Source: Gemmatimonadota bacterium (lineage in GTDB: Bacteria > Gemmatimonadota > Gemmatimonadetes > Gemmatimonadales > Gemmatimonadaceae). Taken from it: a DNA stretch of 64,000 nt. The translations under genes and the position numbers were made by a program. Every line of letters begins with the position of its first letter. Position 1 is the first letter of the stretch. This document shows, one piece after another, positions 26,531 through 36,936 of this stretch. The stretch is from contig JAPLKU010000013.1 of assembly GCA_026387935.1 (NCBI GenBank), positions 62,001 through 126,000 on the forward strand, written 5' to 3'. The notes beneath the pieces are model-generated. The model did no database searches and was not told the origin of the DNA. It saw only the letters and a list, made by a program, of their open reading frames with translations.

Positions 26531-26534
<4 letters not shown>
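25260..26534 (-). CDS. SLC13/MatC-type dicarboxylate (malonate) permease
   Basis: A 424-residue membrane protein with about 10-12 helices. It has the layout of dicarboxylate carriers of the MatC (PF07158-type) and SLC13 groups: GPGAISAVALIAPLAMA in the middle, NGANAGNLSPVSAVGVIAN (about 142-160), STWSSTSGVVLPAFLP and NIGSALVDVSPLSTLGALC near the end. Its ATG at 26534 overlaps the stop of the upstream acyl-CoA synthetase gene by 4 bases, so the two are translationally coupled. In rhizobia the pairing MatC carrier with MatB malonyl-CoA synthetase serves malonate use; by that analogy this is a malonate or related dicarboxylate importer. Confidence 0.8.
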
Positions 26535-28021
<1,487 letters not shown>

Positions 28022-28079
28022 GAAGCGCCGAATATGCGCGTGCGCAGCGCGCAGCGACACCGCGCGGCTAATTTCCGGC

Positions 28080-28841
28080 GTGCCTTCCCGTCTCGATCGC
28101 GTCGTCATCGTCCTGCACAAGCCGCAGGACCCCATCAACATCGGCGCCACCGTGCGCGCGATGAAAAACATGGGACTCTCGCATCTCCGGCTCGTGCAGC
28201 CTTGCCTCTACGACCCATGGCGTGTCGAAGGCGTGGCGCATGGCACGCGCGATCTCGTGTCCGCCATCACCCATTTCGATTCACTCGAAGCGTCCGTCGC
28301 CGACTGCGTAAAGGTTGCCGCCTTCGCCGGCAAGCGCCGCGCCGCCAAGTGGCCGACCATGACGCCGCGCGAGCTCGCGCCGGTGCTCCTCAACGCGTCG
28401 GTCGACGGACCGGTGGCGATTCTCTTCGGCCAGGAAGACCACGGGCTCTCAGCCGAGTCACTCGACGCAGCCCAAATCGTCGTCCACATCCCAACCACCG
28501 AGCACGCGTCGCTCAATCTTGCGCAGGCCGTGCTGGTGGCGCTCTACGAGTTGCACATCGCGGCCGGCGATGCCACCCGCACCCTCGCGCCGCCGAAGAA
28601 AGCCGACGTCCCGGCGACGCACGAAGAGTGGGAACGATTCTTCGTGACCGCGGCTGAAACGCTGCACGCGCTCGACTTTTTCAACACGCGCAGTGAAGAG
28701 ATGGTGCTGCGCAGCGTCCGTTCGCTCGCCGCGCGCGCCGATCCCGACGTGCGCGAGCTCAAACTCCTTCACTCGATGTGCTACGAAGTCCTCCGTACTA
28801 TCGAACGCGTAAAAAGGGGCGCGGAGCAGGGGAAACTCTGA
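28080..28841 (+). CDS. trmJ: SpoU/TrmJ-type RNA 2'-O-methyltransferase
   Basis: A 253-residue SPOUT methyltransferase. N-terminal VVIVLHKPQDPINIGATVRAMKNMGLSHL is the TrmJ/LasT opening; the trefoil-knot SAM motifs are GPVAILFGQEDHGLS (about 128-142) and IPTTEHASLNLAQAVLVALYEL (about 152-173). A C-terminal helical extension (about 95 residues) is typical of TrmJ, which methylates position 32 of tRNAs. I prefer GTG 28080, which puts seven residues before the core strand as in relatives; ATG 28020 in frame is possible, but it would overlap the start of the divergent acyl-CoA synthetase gene. Confidence 0.85.
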   Translation: MPSRLDRVVIVLHKPQDPINIGATVRAMKNMGLSHLRLVQPCLYDPWRVEGVAHGTRDLVSAITHFDSLEASVADCVKVAAFAGKRRAAKWPTMTPRELAPVLLNASVDGPVAILFGQEDHGLSAESLDAAQIVVHIPTTEHASLNLAQAVLVALYELHIAAGDATRTLAPPKKADVPATHEEWERFFVTAAETLHALDFFNTRSEEMVLRSVRSLAARADPDVRELKLLHSMCYEVLRTIERVKRGAEQGKL

Positions 28842-28925
28842 CCCTCCGCTTCCCGACAAAATCGCTCGTCTTTCTGCGGCTTGCGGAGCACGTAACTGCA
28901 TATCATCTTTGGTTCTGCAGTGCCT

Positions 28926-28941
28926 TGTGAACAATTTCACA
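28926..28941 (+). promoter_or_regulatory. CRP/FNR-family binding-site-like palindrome upstream of act operon
   Basis: TGTGAACAATTTCACA fits TGTGA-N6-TCACA exactly, the consensus of CRP-type regulators; arms TGTGAA and TTCACA are perfect inverted repeats. Its end lies 45 bases before the actA start codon. It is the best candidate for an operator of the act operon. The bound regulator is unknown and none is encoded in the window. Confidence 0.6.
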
Positions 28942-28986
28942 TGAGCTTCCGGTGATCCGAATTTCCCCGCCAAACGGACACGCGTG

Positions 28987-29751
28987 ATGACTCGCCCTCC
29001 TCGGTTGTTTCGTTGGGTTGTCATTCCCGCTGTCGCCGCAGTTGCCCTCGCGGCATCGATTCTTACCGCTTCCGCACGTGCGCCTCTTGCCGTCCAGGGG
29101 GCTCAAGCCGCTGTGGCACCAGCCGCTGTGGCACCAGCCACCGGAGCGCCAGAAACCGCTACGCAAAAAGCGAATCGCGAAGCCGCCGGTAAGGCGCCTC
29201 GCGGACCGTGGGCGTACTCAGGTGCATCGGGCTACACCAACTACCTCGGCGGTGGAGTCGGACGCTCGCCCGAACAGCCGATCAAGTTCCCGCATCCGGT
29301 GCACGTCAACACGCTCAAGCTCAACTGCGTGTACTGCCACTTCTCGGCATTCAAGTCGCCGGACCCGGGCATGCCGGCAGTCGGCACCTGCTTGGGTTGC
29401 CACCAACTCGTTGCCGGCGATCGCCCCGAGATCAAAAAGATCGCGGAGTACGCCGCCAAGAAAGCGCCAATTCCGTGGGTCCGCGTGCACAAGGTGCCGG
29501 AGTACGTGCATTTCCCGCACATGCGACACGTCAATGCCGGCGTCACCTGCCAGAGCTGCCACGGCCAGATCAACAACATGCCGCAGGTGTTCCAGTATGC
29601 CTCGCTCAACATGGGCTGGTGTGTCAGCTGCCATGTGAACGGCTATTCGCCCGCCGACGGCATTCGCGCCGCCGGCTATGTGCCGGATTCGACGGCGCTT
29701 GCCGCCCCGCGCAAGAAGGCGACGTATGACTGCTCCAACTGCCACTACTAG
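28987..29751 (+). CDS. actA: Alternative complex III subunit ActA, pentahaem cytochrome c
   Basis: A 254-residue exported cytochrome with an N-terminal hydrophobic anchor/signal (about 9-30) and five CxxCH haem motifs: C114VYCH118, C135LGCH139, C188QSCH192, C212VSCH216 and C249SNCH253. Five haems and place at the head of the operon identify ActA of alternative complex III, which replaces the bc1 complex as quinol:cytochrome c/HiPIP oxidoreductase. The ATG is at 28987 (a GTG one codon upstream could serve). Residues 41-52 contain AVAPAAVAPA, coded by a perfect 15-bp tandem duplication (29107-29136). actB follows after 3 bases. Confidence 0.95.
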   Translation: MTRPPRLFRWVVIPAVAAVALAASILTASARAPLAVQGAQAAVAPAAVAPATGAPETATQKANREAAGKAPRGPWAYSGASGYTNYLGGGVGRSPEQPIKFPHPVHVNTLKLNCVYCHFSAFKSPDPGMPAVGTCLGCHQLVAGDRPEIKKIAEYAAKKAPIPWVRVHKVPEYVHFPHMRHVNAGVTCQSCHGQINNMPQVFQYASLNMGWCVSCHVNGYSPADGIRAAGYVPDSTALAAPRKKATYDCSNCHY

Positions 29752-29754
29752 ACC

Positions 29755-32700
29755 ATGAGCACTGAGACGAAGGACCTCGCCGCCGTGGATCTGATGAAGG
29801 AGCCCGTCAAGCGACGCGACTTCCTCAAGGTTGCCGCCGTAGGTGGCGCCGCGACCGCGACCGTTGGCTGCTTCAGCGACCAGGTTGAAAAGCTCATTCC
29901 GTACGTCACGTCGCCGGACAACACGGTGCCGGGCGTCTCGTCGTACTATGCCTCCACCTGCCGTGAGTGCGCGGTCGGTTGCGGCATCGTCGTCGAAACG
30001 CGCGACGGTCGCGCCATCAAGATCGAAGGCAACCCCGATCACCCGGTGAATCGCGGCGCGCTTTGCGGCCGTGGTCAGTCCGCGCTGCAGGGGCTGTACA
30101 ATCCGGATCGCTTTCAGGGTCCGATGAAGCGTCAGGGCACCGCGCTCGTTCCCGCCACATGGGAAGAAGCGATCACGATGCTCTCCGGCAAGCTCGCCGA
30201 CGCCAAGAAGGGCGGTGGTGCAGCGAACGCCGTGTTTATCAATCAGCACGAACAGGGATCCTTCCCGGCCTTCCTCGACGGATGGCTCGGCGGCTTCGGC
30301 ATGCCGGCGCATCTGTCGTATGACGCGGAAGCACCGCTCTCTGCCATTGCGGCCAATCGCCAGGTGTTCAGCGCGGCGTGGCCGAAGCACGACTTCAAGG
30401 CGGCGAAGCTGATCGTTTCGTTCGGCGCCGACTATCTCGACGCCTGGGGCCTCACGGTTCCGCAGCAGCTCGAGTTCGCGGATGCGCGCGGCAAGATCGA
30501 CGGCGCTCCGCGCGTCATCTACATCGGACCGCGTCGCACGCTCACCGGCCTCAACGCCGATACGTGGATTCCGGCTCGTCCGGGCACGTTGTCCGCTGTG
30601 GCAGAAGCGGTTGGTGCGTCGGTCACCGGAAAGGGTGGCTCACTCAAGGCAGTCGCCGAACAGGCCGGCGTCTCGGTGGAGTCACTCGAATCACTCGTCG
30701 CAGAACTCAAGGCCGCAAAGCCGAGTCTGTTGCTTGCGGGCGGCACTGGCCCGAATGCCACGGCGCTTGGCGTCGCAATCAACGAGCTGAACAAGGCGCT
30801 CGGCAACGTTGGCCAGACCATCAAGCCCGGCGAAGGCTCCCAGGCGTTTGATGGGCTCGCGTCGCACGCCGCGGTGCGTGACGCCGCCGATCGCATGGCG
30901 GCTGGAAAGGTGTCCATCGCGTTTGTGCGCGGCGCCGATCCAGTCCACTCGACGCCCGCCGGCGTGAAGTTCGCCGAGGCGTTTGCGAAGGTGCCGTTCA
31001 AAGTCTCGTTCTCGAGCTATCCCGACGCGACCACGCAACTCTGCGATCTCGTGCTGCCGGACAATCACTCGCTCGAAAGCTGGGGCGATGCGGAACCGGT
31101 GAAGGGCACGCTTTCGCTGCAGCAGCCGACGATGGATCCGGTGTTCAACACGCGCGCTACGGCGGACGTGCTGATCGCGATCGCGAAGGCCGACGCAGCG
31201 ATGGCCGGCAAGTATCCGACGGACTACCGCGCGTACATCGCGGCTCGCGTAGGCGGCAACACCGCGCTCGCCGCTGCGCTCCCAACGGCGGTCGCCAAGG
31301 GATCGTCAGCCAGTGCGCCGGCGCCGAAGGCCGTGTCCGCCAAGCCCGGCGGCACGAGCACTGGTGACTACTTCCTTCAGGTCTACACCTCACCGGTGGT
31401 CGGCGATGGCCGCGGCGCGAACAAGCCGTGGCTGCAGGAACTGCCAGACCCCGTCACGAAGATTGCGTGGCAGACGGTGATTGAAATCCATCCGGACACG
31501 GCGCGCAAGCTTAGCGTCGAGTCGGGAGAGCACGTCACCGTCACGACGAGCACCGGTTCGATCACGGCGCCGGCGTATCTGTACATCGGCATTCGCCCCG
31601 ACACGATCGCGGTGGCGACGGGTCGCGGTCACACGGCATACGGACGCTATGCCAACGGCTGCGGTTTGAATGCCATGTCGTTGCTCGGCGCGGCTGAAGA
31701 CATGCGCTCGGGCCAGTTCGTCATGACGGGCACGAAGGCGTCGCTCGTCAAGGCGGCTGGCAAGTCGCGCATGGTCACGACCGAAGGTTCGGCGCGCCAG
31801 CATGATCGCGGAATCGCGCAGGCGGTCACGCTTGATCAGCTGAAGGCCGGCGAGGGTGGGGAAGAGCTGCACTACTTCCCCGGGCAGGCCGACAAGGTTG
31901 GATTCCTCCCGGGGCTTCGCGCACCGGTTGCCAACGATGCACAGGGCGACCTCGGCGATCCGAACTCCGGCAAAAAGGGCCAGTACAATCCCGAGCACTG
32001 GAGCGGCGTCGCCAAGCGCCGCTGGGCGATGGTGGTTGACCTCGCCCGTTGCACCGGCTGCTCGGCCTGCGTCACGGCCTGCTACTCTGAAAACAACATT
32101 CCGACCGTTGGCGCCCCTTGGCAGGGACCACAGTTCTGGCCCGACCGCACCGGCTTCGGTGCCAACGTTACGCGTAACCGCGAAATGGCCTGGATCCGAC
32201 TCGAGCGCTACTTCGAGATCGATCGCGAGCCGAAGGATGTCGAGTTCAATCCGGACTTCGACACGCGCGTGATTCCCATGATGTGCCAGCACTGCGGCAA
32301 TGCGCCGTGCGAGCCCGTTTGCCCGGTGTACGCGACGTACCACTCACCGGACGGCCTGAACGTTCAGGTCTATAACCGCTGCGTGGGCACGCGCTATTGC
32401 TCCAATGGCTGCCCCTACAAGGTCCGCTATTTCAACTGGTTCGGCTTCGGTGAGCCCAACCGGACGCAGTACGCGTTCCCTGAGCCGCTCAACTGGCAGC
32501 TCAACCCGGACGTCACCGTCCGCGGAAAGGGCGTCATGGAGAAGTGCACCTTCTGCGTGCAGCGCATTCGTGAAGCCGAGAATCGCGCCACGCTCGAGCA
32601 TCGCGAGCTGGAGCCCGATGAATTCACGGTAGCCTGCGCACAGGCCTGCCCGTCGCGCGCGATCGTCTTTGGCGACGCGGCCGATGAGAAGTGGGCGGTT

Positions 32701-32829
32701 GCCAAGCTCATTGACGACACGCGCGCCTATCACGTGTTCGAAGAACTCAACACCTATACCGCGGTGGTCTACTTGCGGAAGGTCAACCATCCGGCGCCCG
32801 GTGGAAACACCGCGACGGCCAAGGCATAG
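29755..32829 (+). CDS. actB: Alternative complex III subunit ActB (molybdopterin-like/Fe-S fusion)
   Basis: A 1024-residue periplasmic subunit. A Tat signal (VKRRDFLKVAAVGG, residues 18-31) precedes a domain of the molybdopterin-oxidoreductase fold (about 65-740) with an Fe-S motif C69-C72-C76...C104. In ActB of known complexes this domain has lost the Mo cofactor. From about 760 a ferredoxin-like domain with four cysteine clusters follows, beginning at C766 (CTGCSACVTAC), C844 (CQHCGNAPCEPVC), C876 and C931/C961. The two parts correspond to B1 and B2 of ActB, fused as usual. It relays electrons from quinol toward ActA/ActE. actC follows after 11 bases. Confidence 0.95.
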   Translation: MSTETKDLAAVDLMKEPVKRRDFLKVAAVGGAATATVGCFSDQVEKLIPYVTSPDNTVPGVSSYYASTCRECAVGCGIVVETRDGRAIKIEGNPDHPVNRGALCGRGQSALQGLYNPDRFQGPMKRQGTALVPATWEEAITMLSGKLADAKKGGGAANAVFINQHEQGSFPAFLDGWLGGFGMPAHLSYDAEAPLSAIAANRQVFSAAWPKHDFKAAKLIVSFGADYLDAWGLTVPQQLEFADARGKIDGAPRVIYIGPRRTLTGLNADTWIPARPGTLSAVAEAVGASVTGKGGSLKAVAEQAGVSVESLESLVAELKAAKPSLLLAGGTGPNATALGVAINELNKALGNVGQTIKPGEGSQAFDGLASHAAVRDAADRMAAGKVSIAFVRGADPVHSTPAGVKFAEAFAKVPFKVSFSSYPDATTQLCDLVLPDNHSLESWGDAEPVKGTLSLQQPTMDPVFNTRATADVLIAIAKADAAMAGKYPTDYRAYIAARVGGNTALAAALPTAVAKGSSASAPAPKAVSAKPGGTSTGDYFLQVYTSPVVGDGRGANKPWLQELPDPVTKIAWQTVIEIHPDTARKLSVESGEHVTVTTSTGSITAPAYLYIGIRPDTIAVATGRGHTAYGRYANGCGLNAMSLLGAAEDMRSGQFVMTGTKASLVKAAGKSRMVTTEGSARQHDRGIAQAVTLDQLKAGEGGEELHYFPGQADKVGFLPGLRAPVANDAQGDLGDPNSGKKGQYNPEHWSGVAKRRWAMVVDLARCTGCSACVTACYSENNIPTVGAPWQGPQFWPDRTGFGANVTRNREMAWIRLERYFEIDREPKDVEFNPDFDTRVIPMMCQHCGNAPCEPVCPVYATYHSPDGLNVQVYNRCVGTRYCSNGCPYKVRYFNWFGFGEPNRTQYAFPEPLNWQLNPDVTVRGKGVMEKCTFCVQRIREAENRATLEHRELEPDEFTVACAQACPSRAIVFGDAADEKWAVAKLIDDTRAYHVFEELNTYTAVVYLRKVNHPAPGGNTATAKA

Positions 32830-32840
32830 GGGGCGCGAAC

Positions 32841-34250
32841 ATGGCTACGCTCTCTCAGCCCGATTTCAACACCGACGGACCGAAGCGCCCCAACATCGCG
32901 AAGGCAGGCTTGCAGCTGCCCGCGGTGAAGGACTACGCCCAGGTGGATCGCGAAATCATCGGCACGCTCAAGCCGACGAAGGCGTGGTTCATCCTGCTGA
33001 TGACGGCGATGAGCTGTCTCGCCATCGGCGCACTCAGCTGGACCTACCAGATTCACGAAGGCCTCGGCGTCGCCGGCTATTCGCCGCCGGTGATGTGGGG
33101 CGTGTACATCATCACGTTCGTGTTCTGGATCGGTATCGGTCACGCCGGGACGCTCATCTCGGCGATTCTCTATCTCTTCCGCGCCGGCTTCCGCACCACG
33201 ATTTACCGCTGCGCCGAAGCGATGACGGTGTTTGCTGTCATGACCGCTGGTCTCTTTCCGATCATCCACATTGGGCGGCCCTGGAAGTTCTTCTGGCTGA
33301 TTCCGTATCCGAACTGGCGACTGCTGTGGCCGAACTTCAAGTCGCCGCTCGTCTGGGACGTTTTCGCTATTTCGACGTACTTGACCATTTCGGTCACCTT
33401 CCTCTTCATCGGACTCCTCCCCGACATCGCGACGCTGCGTGATGTCGAGAAGAACCCGATCAAGAAGCAGATGCTGTCGCTGCTCTCGTTCGGGTGGCGG
33501 AACAGCGAGAACGAATGGCGCCACTTTGCTCGCGCCTACCTGTTCTTGGCGGCCTTCTCCACGCCGCTCGTGCTCTCGGTGCACTCCGTCGTTTCCTTCG
33601 ACTTCTCGATGGCATTGGTGCCGGGCTGGCACACCACGATTTTTGCGCCGTATTTCGTCGCCGGCGCGATTTTCTCCGGCATGGGCATGGTCTACACGAT
33701 CATCATCCCCATTCGGAAATGGTTCAAGCTCGAGCACTACGTCACGTTGAATGTGATGGACGCTGGCGCCAAGCTCACGCTCTTCACGTCGATGGTTGTT
33801 GGATGCGCCTACCTCGTTGAGTTCTTCATCGCCTGGTACGGCGGCGTGAAGGTGGAGCAGGAGTACTTCTACAACCGTGTGTTCGGTCAGTGGTGGTACG
33901 CCGCCTGGATCATGCTCACCTGCAACATGATCCTCCCGCTCTCGCTCTTCTCGCAGAAGCTTCGCCGCAACCCGGCCTGGCTCTTCATTCTGTCGATCTT
34001 CATCAACATCGGCATGTGGTTCGAGCGCTTCGTCATCATCGTGCCCGGCCTCTCGCACGAGTTCGAGCCCTGGCAGTGGGCGGGCTACCGGCCCACCTGG
34101 GTGGACTTCGGTATCCTGCTCGGATCATTCGGTTGGTTCTTCATGTGGTTCCTGCTCTTCGTGCGGCAGTTGCCGGTGTTGGCGATTTCCGAAATCAAGG
34201 AAATCGTGCCGCCGCGAATGAAGAACCCTGCCGCGCAAGGAGGGCACTAA
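32841..34250 (+). CDS. actC: Alternative complex III subunit ActC (NrfD-type quinol site)
   Basis: A 469-residue integral membrane protein with about ten helices (about 50-445), of the NrfD/PsrC family. Its soluble N-terminus (1-45) contains the conserved DYAQVDREIIGTLKPTKAWF. Typical segments include YEGLGV-like IHEGLGVAGYSPPVMWGVYIITFVFWIGIGHAGT and FNRVFG in VEQEYFYNRVFGQWW. ActC is the quinol-binding membrane subunit of the complex. Tight spacing to actD (1 base between stop and start) shows operon structure. Confidence 0.95.
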   Translation: MATLSQPDFNTDGPKRPNIAKAGLQLPAVKDYAQVDREIIGTLKPTKAWFILLMTAMSCLAIGALSWTYQIHEGLGVAGYSPPVMWGVYIITFVFWIGIGHAGTLISAILYLFRAGFRTTIYRCAEAMTVFAVMTAGLFPIIHIGRPWKFFWLIPYPNWRLLWPNFKSPLVWDVFAISTYLTISVTFLFIGLLPDIATLRDVEKNPIKKQMLSLLSFGWRNSENEWRHFARAYLFLAAFSTPLVLSVHSVVSFDFSMALVPGWHTTIFAPYFVAGAIFSGMGMVYTIIIPIRKWFKLEHYVTLNVMDAGAKLTLFTSMVVGCAYLVEFFIAWYGGVKVEQEYFYNRVFGQWWYAAWIMLTCNMILPLSLFSQKLRRNPAWLFILSIFINIGMWFERFVIIVPGLSHEFEPWQWAGYRPTWVDFGILLGSFGWFFMWFLLFVRQLPVLAISEIKEIVPPRMKNPAAQGGH

Positions 34251-34251
34251 C

Positions 34252-34755
34252 ATGGCACAGGGTATGCTTGGGGCCTTCCTCGAGCTTGACTCGGCCTGTG
34301 AAGCCATTGCCGCGCTGCGCAAGCAGAACGTCGGCAAGATCACCGTCTTCACACCGACGCCGCGGCACGAGTTTGAACATGCGCTGCAGCCGCCGCGCAG
34401 TCCCGTTCGTATGTATACGCTGATCGGCGCGCTTTCGGGGGCGACGTTCGGCTACTGGGTGTCCATCTGGGGTTCGAACTACTGGCCGCTCATTGTCGGC
34501 GGCAAGGCGATCTCCACCTTGATTCCCTACACGATCTTTGCCTTCGAACTCATGGTGCTCGTCGGCGGTCTCTCGACCGTCGCGGGGCTCTTCATTCATG
34601 CGCAGGTGCCGCGCCTCACGATGACCGTCGGGTACGACCCGCGGTTCTCGGGGTCGCACTACGGCGTCTGGGTGGAATGCGCGCCGGAGCGCTTGAAAGA
34701 AGCGGAAACCATCTTGCGCCAGGCCGGCGCGGAGGATGTGCGCGGTGAGCAATAA
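34252..34755 (+). CDS. actD: Alternative complex III subunit ActD (DUF3341)
   Basis: A 167-residue protein of the ActD/DUF3341 family: a cytoplasmic/periplasmic start (MLGAFLELDSACEAIAALRKQ), two membrane helices (about 56-78 and 91-113) and a C-terminal soluble domain ending in an amphipathic helix (AERLKEAETILRQAGAEDV). It stabilises the complex next to ActC. It ends inside the start of actE, with an 11-base overlap if ActE begins at GTG 34745. Confidence 0.9.
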   Translation: MAQGMLGAFLELDSACEAIAALRKQNVGKITVFTPTPRHEFEHALQPPRSPVRMYTLIGALSGATFGYWVSIWGSNYWPLIVGGKAISTLIPYTIFAFELMVLVGGLSTVAGLFIHAQVPRLTMTVGYDPRFSGSHYGVWVECAPERLKEAETILRQAGAEDVRGEQ

Positions 34756-35455
34756 CATCATGTCGCGCCGCATCTGGGTCGCGTTGGCCGTCGTGCCATT
34801 TGTCGGCGCCTGCGACTGGATGACCGACTTCAAGCAGCAGCCATCGGTCGGACCTTGGCAGAACTTCAGCACCGATTCAGCCGCGGGGCGCGGATTCCGC
34901 GGCCAGCCGGCGAACAGTGTAAACACGCACGGCGCGCAGGTCGCAGGATTTACGATCAGCTACGCCGGCCTTCCGGGAACGATTGATTCGTTTACCGTCG
35001 TCAAGAATCCAACGACGGCCGATGCGAAGTCGATTGCCAACGGGCACACCTACTACGCCATCAACTGCGCCGTTTGCCATGGTGATGTCGGCGATGGCAA
35101 CGGCACACTGAAGCAGCTCAATCCGATGTACGGGTTTGCGCCGTCCCTCATGACCGATCAGGCCAAGAATCGCAGCGACGGATACCTCTTCGGCATGATC
35201 CGCAACGGGCGCGGCCTCATGCCGCCGTACAACCGTATCGAAGAAATGGATCGTTGGGACGTGGTCAACTACCTCCGTGGCCTGCAGGGCAAGCTCTCGG
35301 CGCCGGTTGCCACCGGTCCGGTGGGTCTCCCGGGCGAGACGGGCGACAAACTGCCTGGTGCTACCGCGGTCGGCCCAACAGTCCCGGCCAAGTACACGAA
35401 GTCCACCATCATGCCGACTCCCATCGGCGAGAAGAAGAAGGAGGGCCATCCATGA
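34745..35455 (+). CDS. actE: Alternative complex III subunit ActE, monohaem cytochrome c lipoprotein
   Basis: A 236-residue protein with a short signal and lipobox (FVGAC, Cys23) and one CxxCH haem motif (INCAVCHGDVGDGNG) with a distal Met in GRGLMPPY. Monohaem class-I cytochrome c fold, about 90-185, then a Pro/Gly-rich tail. It corresponds to ActE, the lipid-anchored electron exit subunit. Start choice: GGAGG at 34731-34735 lies 9 bases before GTG 34745, ideal spacing, whereas the ATG at 34736 directly abuts it. Confidence 0.9.
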   Translation: MSNNIMSRRIWVALAVVPFVGACDWMTDFKQQPSVGPWQNFSTDSAAGRGFRGQPANSVNTHGAQVAGFTISYAGLPGTIDSFTVVKNPTTADAKSIANGHTYYAINCAVCHGDVGDGNGTLKQLNPMYGFAPSLMTDQAKNRSDGYLFGMIRNGRGLMPPYNRIEEMDRWDVVNYLRGLQGKLSAPVATGPVGLPGETGDKLPGATAVGPTVPAKYTKSTIMPTPIGEKKKEGHP

Positions 35456-36783
35456 GCGAGCACGGAAGTTTGGCCGCGCCAACTCGTGAACGCGTTATCG
35501 CCGCCGGCGCACCGTCGGTGACGGGCCGCATTCGTCAGGTGTCCATGGTGCTGGCGATCGTCGGCATGCTGACCTTCGCGTACGGTGCCTTCACCGGCAA
35601 CGATCGCGCCTGGCATGCGTTCCACGTCAACTGGCTCTTTTTCTCGGTCATCTCCTCGGCCGCGGTCATGTTCGTTGCGGTGCAGCGCATCACCACCGCG
35701 CGCTGGTCGCGCGGCATCATCCGCTTCCTTGAGGGATACGCCGCCTTCCTGCCCTTCGCCTGGATCGCGCTCGTGCTCATGGTGCTCGCGGGCCGAGCGC
35801 ATGTCTATCCGTGGTGGACCACGCTTGCCGAGCTGCAGCATGAAAAGCAGATCTACCTCGGGCATCAGTTCTTCGCGCTGCGCAGTGTGGGTGTGTTCAC
35901 CGCATTGACGGCGCTGCAGCTCTGGTACACCTGGACGTCGGTGCGGCTCGATGTCGGCATCTCGCCTGAGGGCGGCGCGTCGTGGGCGGCTGGCCTGCGT
36001 GCGAAGATGCGCGCCAACTTCGGCGAAGAGCGTCGTGAGCTGCACAGCACGCATTCGCTCCAGGGCAAGCTCGCCGTCATCATGGCGCTCGTGTTTGGCT
36101 TCGGCTGGTGTGTCCTGGCGTGGGACCAGTCGATGACGCTCGACCCGCACTTCTTCAGCACGATGTACGGCTGGCAGGTGTTCATGGGCGGCTGGCTCAT
36201 CGCCCTGATGAGCCTTTCCGGCATGGTGCGTTTCTGGCGCATGCGGCTCGGTGCCGAAGATCTCGTCACCGAGGCGCACTATCACGACATCGGCAAGCTC
36301 TGCTTCGGGTTCACCGCGTTCTGGGGCTACATCACCTTCGCCCAGTTCCTGGTTATCTGGTACGGCAACATGCCGGAAGAAACCCACTTCTTCACGCAGC
36401 GCCTGACCCATGCGTGGACGAACTGGACCGTCGCGATTGCCGTCCTGACGTTCGTGCTTCCGTTCTTCGGCTTGCTCTCGGTGAAGGCCAAGACCTTCTC
36501 GCCGACGATGCTCTTCTTTGCGGCCTGCAGCGCACTCGGCATCTGGATTCAGCGCTACATCGAGGTGTACCCCTCGGTCTATGGTGCCGTGAGCAATGCG
36601 CCGTTCAGCTACTGGGAAGTATTGATTACGCTCGGCTACCTCGGCGTCTGGGGCTGGAGCTATACGTCGTTCATGGACGCCTTCCCGAAGTTCCGCGTGT
36701 TCCTGCTCACTTCGCCCTACCGCGATGAAGTGCAGGTGCCGGTCGACGCGGAGACGATGGAGCCGCTTCCGGCGCACGAATAG
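35452..36783 (+). CDS. actF: Alternative complex III subunit ActF (NrfD-like)
   Basis: A 443-residue membrane protein with about ten helices and the typical ActF sequence TGNDRAWHAFHVNWLFF, GHQFFALR, FSTMYGWQVFMGGW and LAWDQSMTLDPHFF; the segment LVIWYGNMPEE is strongly conserved. ActF resembles ActC but lacks the quinol-site residues, as in characterised complexes. The ATG overlaps the actE stop by 4 bases (ATGA). Last gene of the operon; a 13-bp UUCG terminator begins 19 bases downstream. No cytochrome oxidase genes follow in the window. Confidence 0.9.
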   Translation: MSEHGSLAAPTRERVIAAGAPSVTGRIRQVSMVLAIVGMLTFAYGAFTGNDRAWHAFHVNWLFFSVISSAAVMFVAVQRITTARWSRGIIRFLEGYAAFLPFAWIALVLMVLAGRAHVYPWWTTLAELQHEKQIYLGHQFFALRSVGVFTALTALQLWYTWTSVRLDVGISPEGGASWAAGLRAKMRANFGEERRELHSTHSLQGKLAVIMALVFGFGWCVLAWDQSMTLDPHFFSTMYGWQVFMGGWLIALMSLSGMVRFWRMRLGAEDLVTEAHYHDIGKLCFGFTAFWGYITFAQFLVIWYGNMPEETHFFTQRLTHAWTNWTVAIAVLTFVLPFFGLLSVKAKTFSPTMLFFAACSALGIWIQRYIEVYPSVYGAVSNAPFSYWEVLITLGYLGVWGWSYTSFMDAFPKFRVFLLTSPYRDEVQVPVDAETMEPLPAHE

Positions 36784-36801
36784 CAGGCGATTTGTGCTCG
36801 A

Positions 36802-36831
36802 CAGAGGGCGGGCCTTCGGGCCCGCCCTCTG
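36802..36831 (+). terminator. Strong UUCG-type terminator after the act operon
   Basis: CAGAGGGCGGGCC (36802-36814), TTCG loop, GGCCCGCCCTCTG (36819-36831): perfect 13-bp stem with a stable tetraloop, followed by CTTATATTT. Confidence 0.9.
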
Positions 36832-36850
36832 CTTATATTTGACCGGGTAC

Positions 36851-36923
36851 GGGGCGTTAGCTCAGCTGGGAGAGCGCCTGGTTTGCAACCAGGAGGTCAT
36901 CGGTTCGATCCCGATACGCTCCA
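36851..36923 (+). tRNA. tRNA-Ala (anticodon TGC)
   Basis: 73-base cloverleaf starting GGGGCGTTAGCTCAGCTGGG. Acceptor arm GGGGCGT pairs with ACGCTCC (one G-T), the D arm has AGCTCAGCTGGGAGAGC, the anticodon stem CCTGG/CCAGG frames TTTGCAA (anticodon TGC, Ala), and the T arm is ATCGG-TTCGATC-CCGAT. CCA is not encoded. It is placed between the act terminator and the ccm genes. Confidence 0.97.
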
Positions 36924-36936
36924 CTGCCACCTTCGT

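Noticed and set aside
35269-36777. 502-codon minus-strand frame opposite actF
   Set aside because: Antisense shadow of a membrane protein; dense in Glu, His and Arg, no ribosome site or motif.
36883-36936. ccmA frame extended upstream into the tRNA-Ala gene
   Set aside because: The frame is open, but the sequence is the 3' half of the tRNA; the first usable start after it is GTG 36937.
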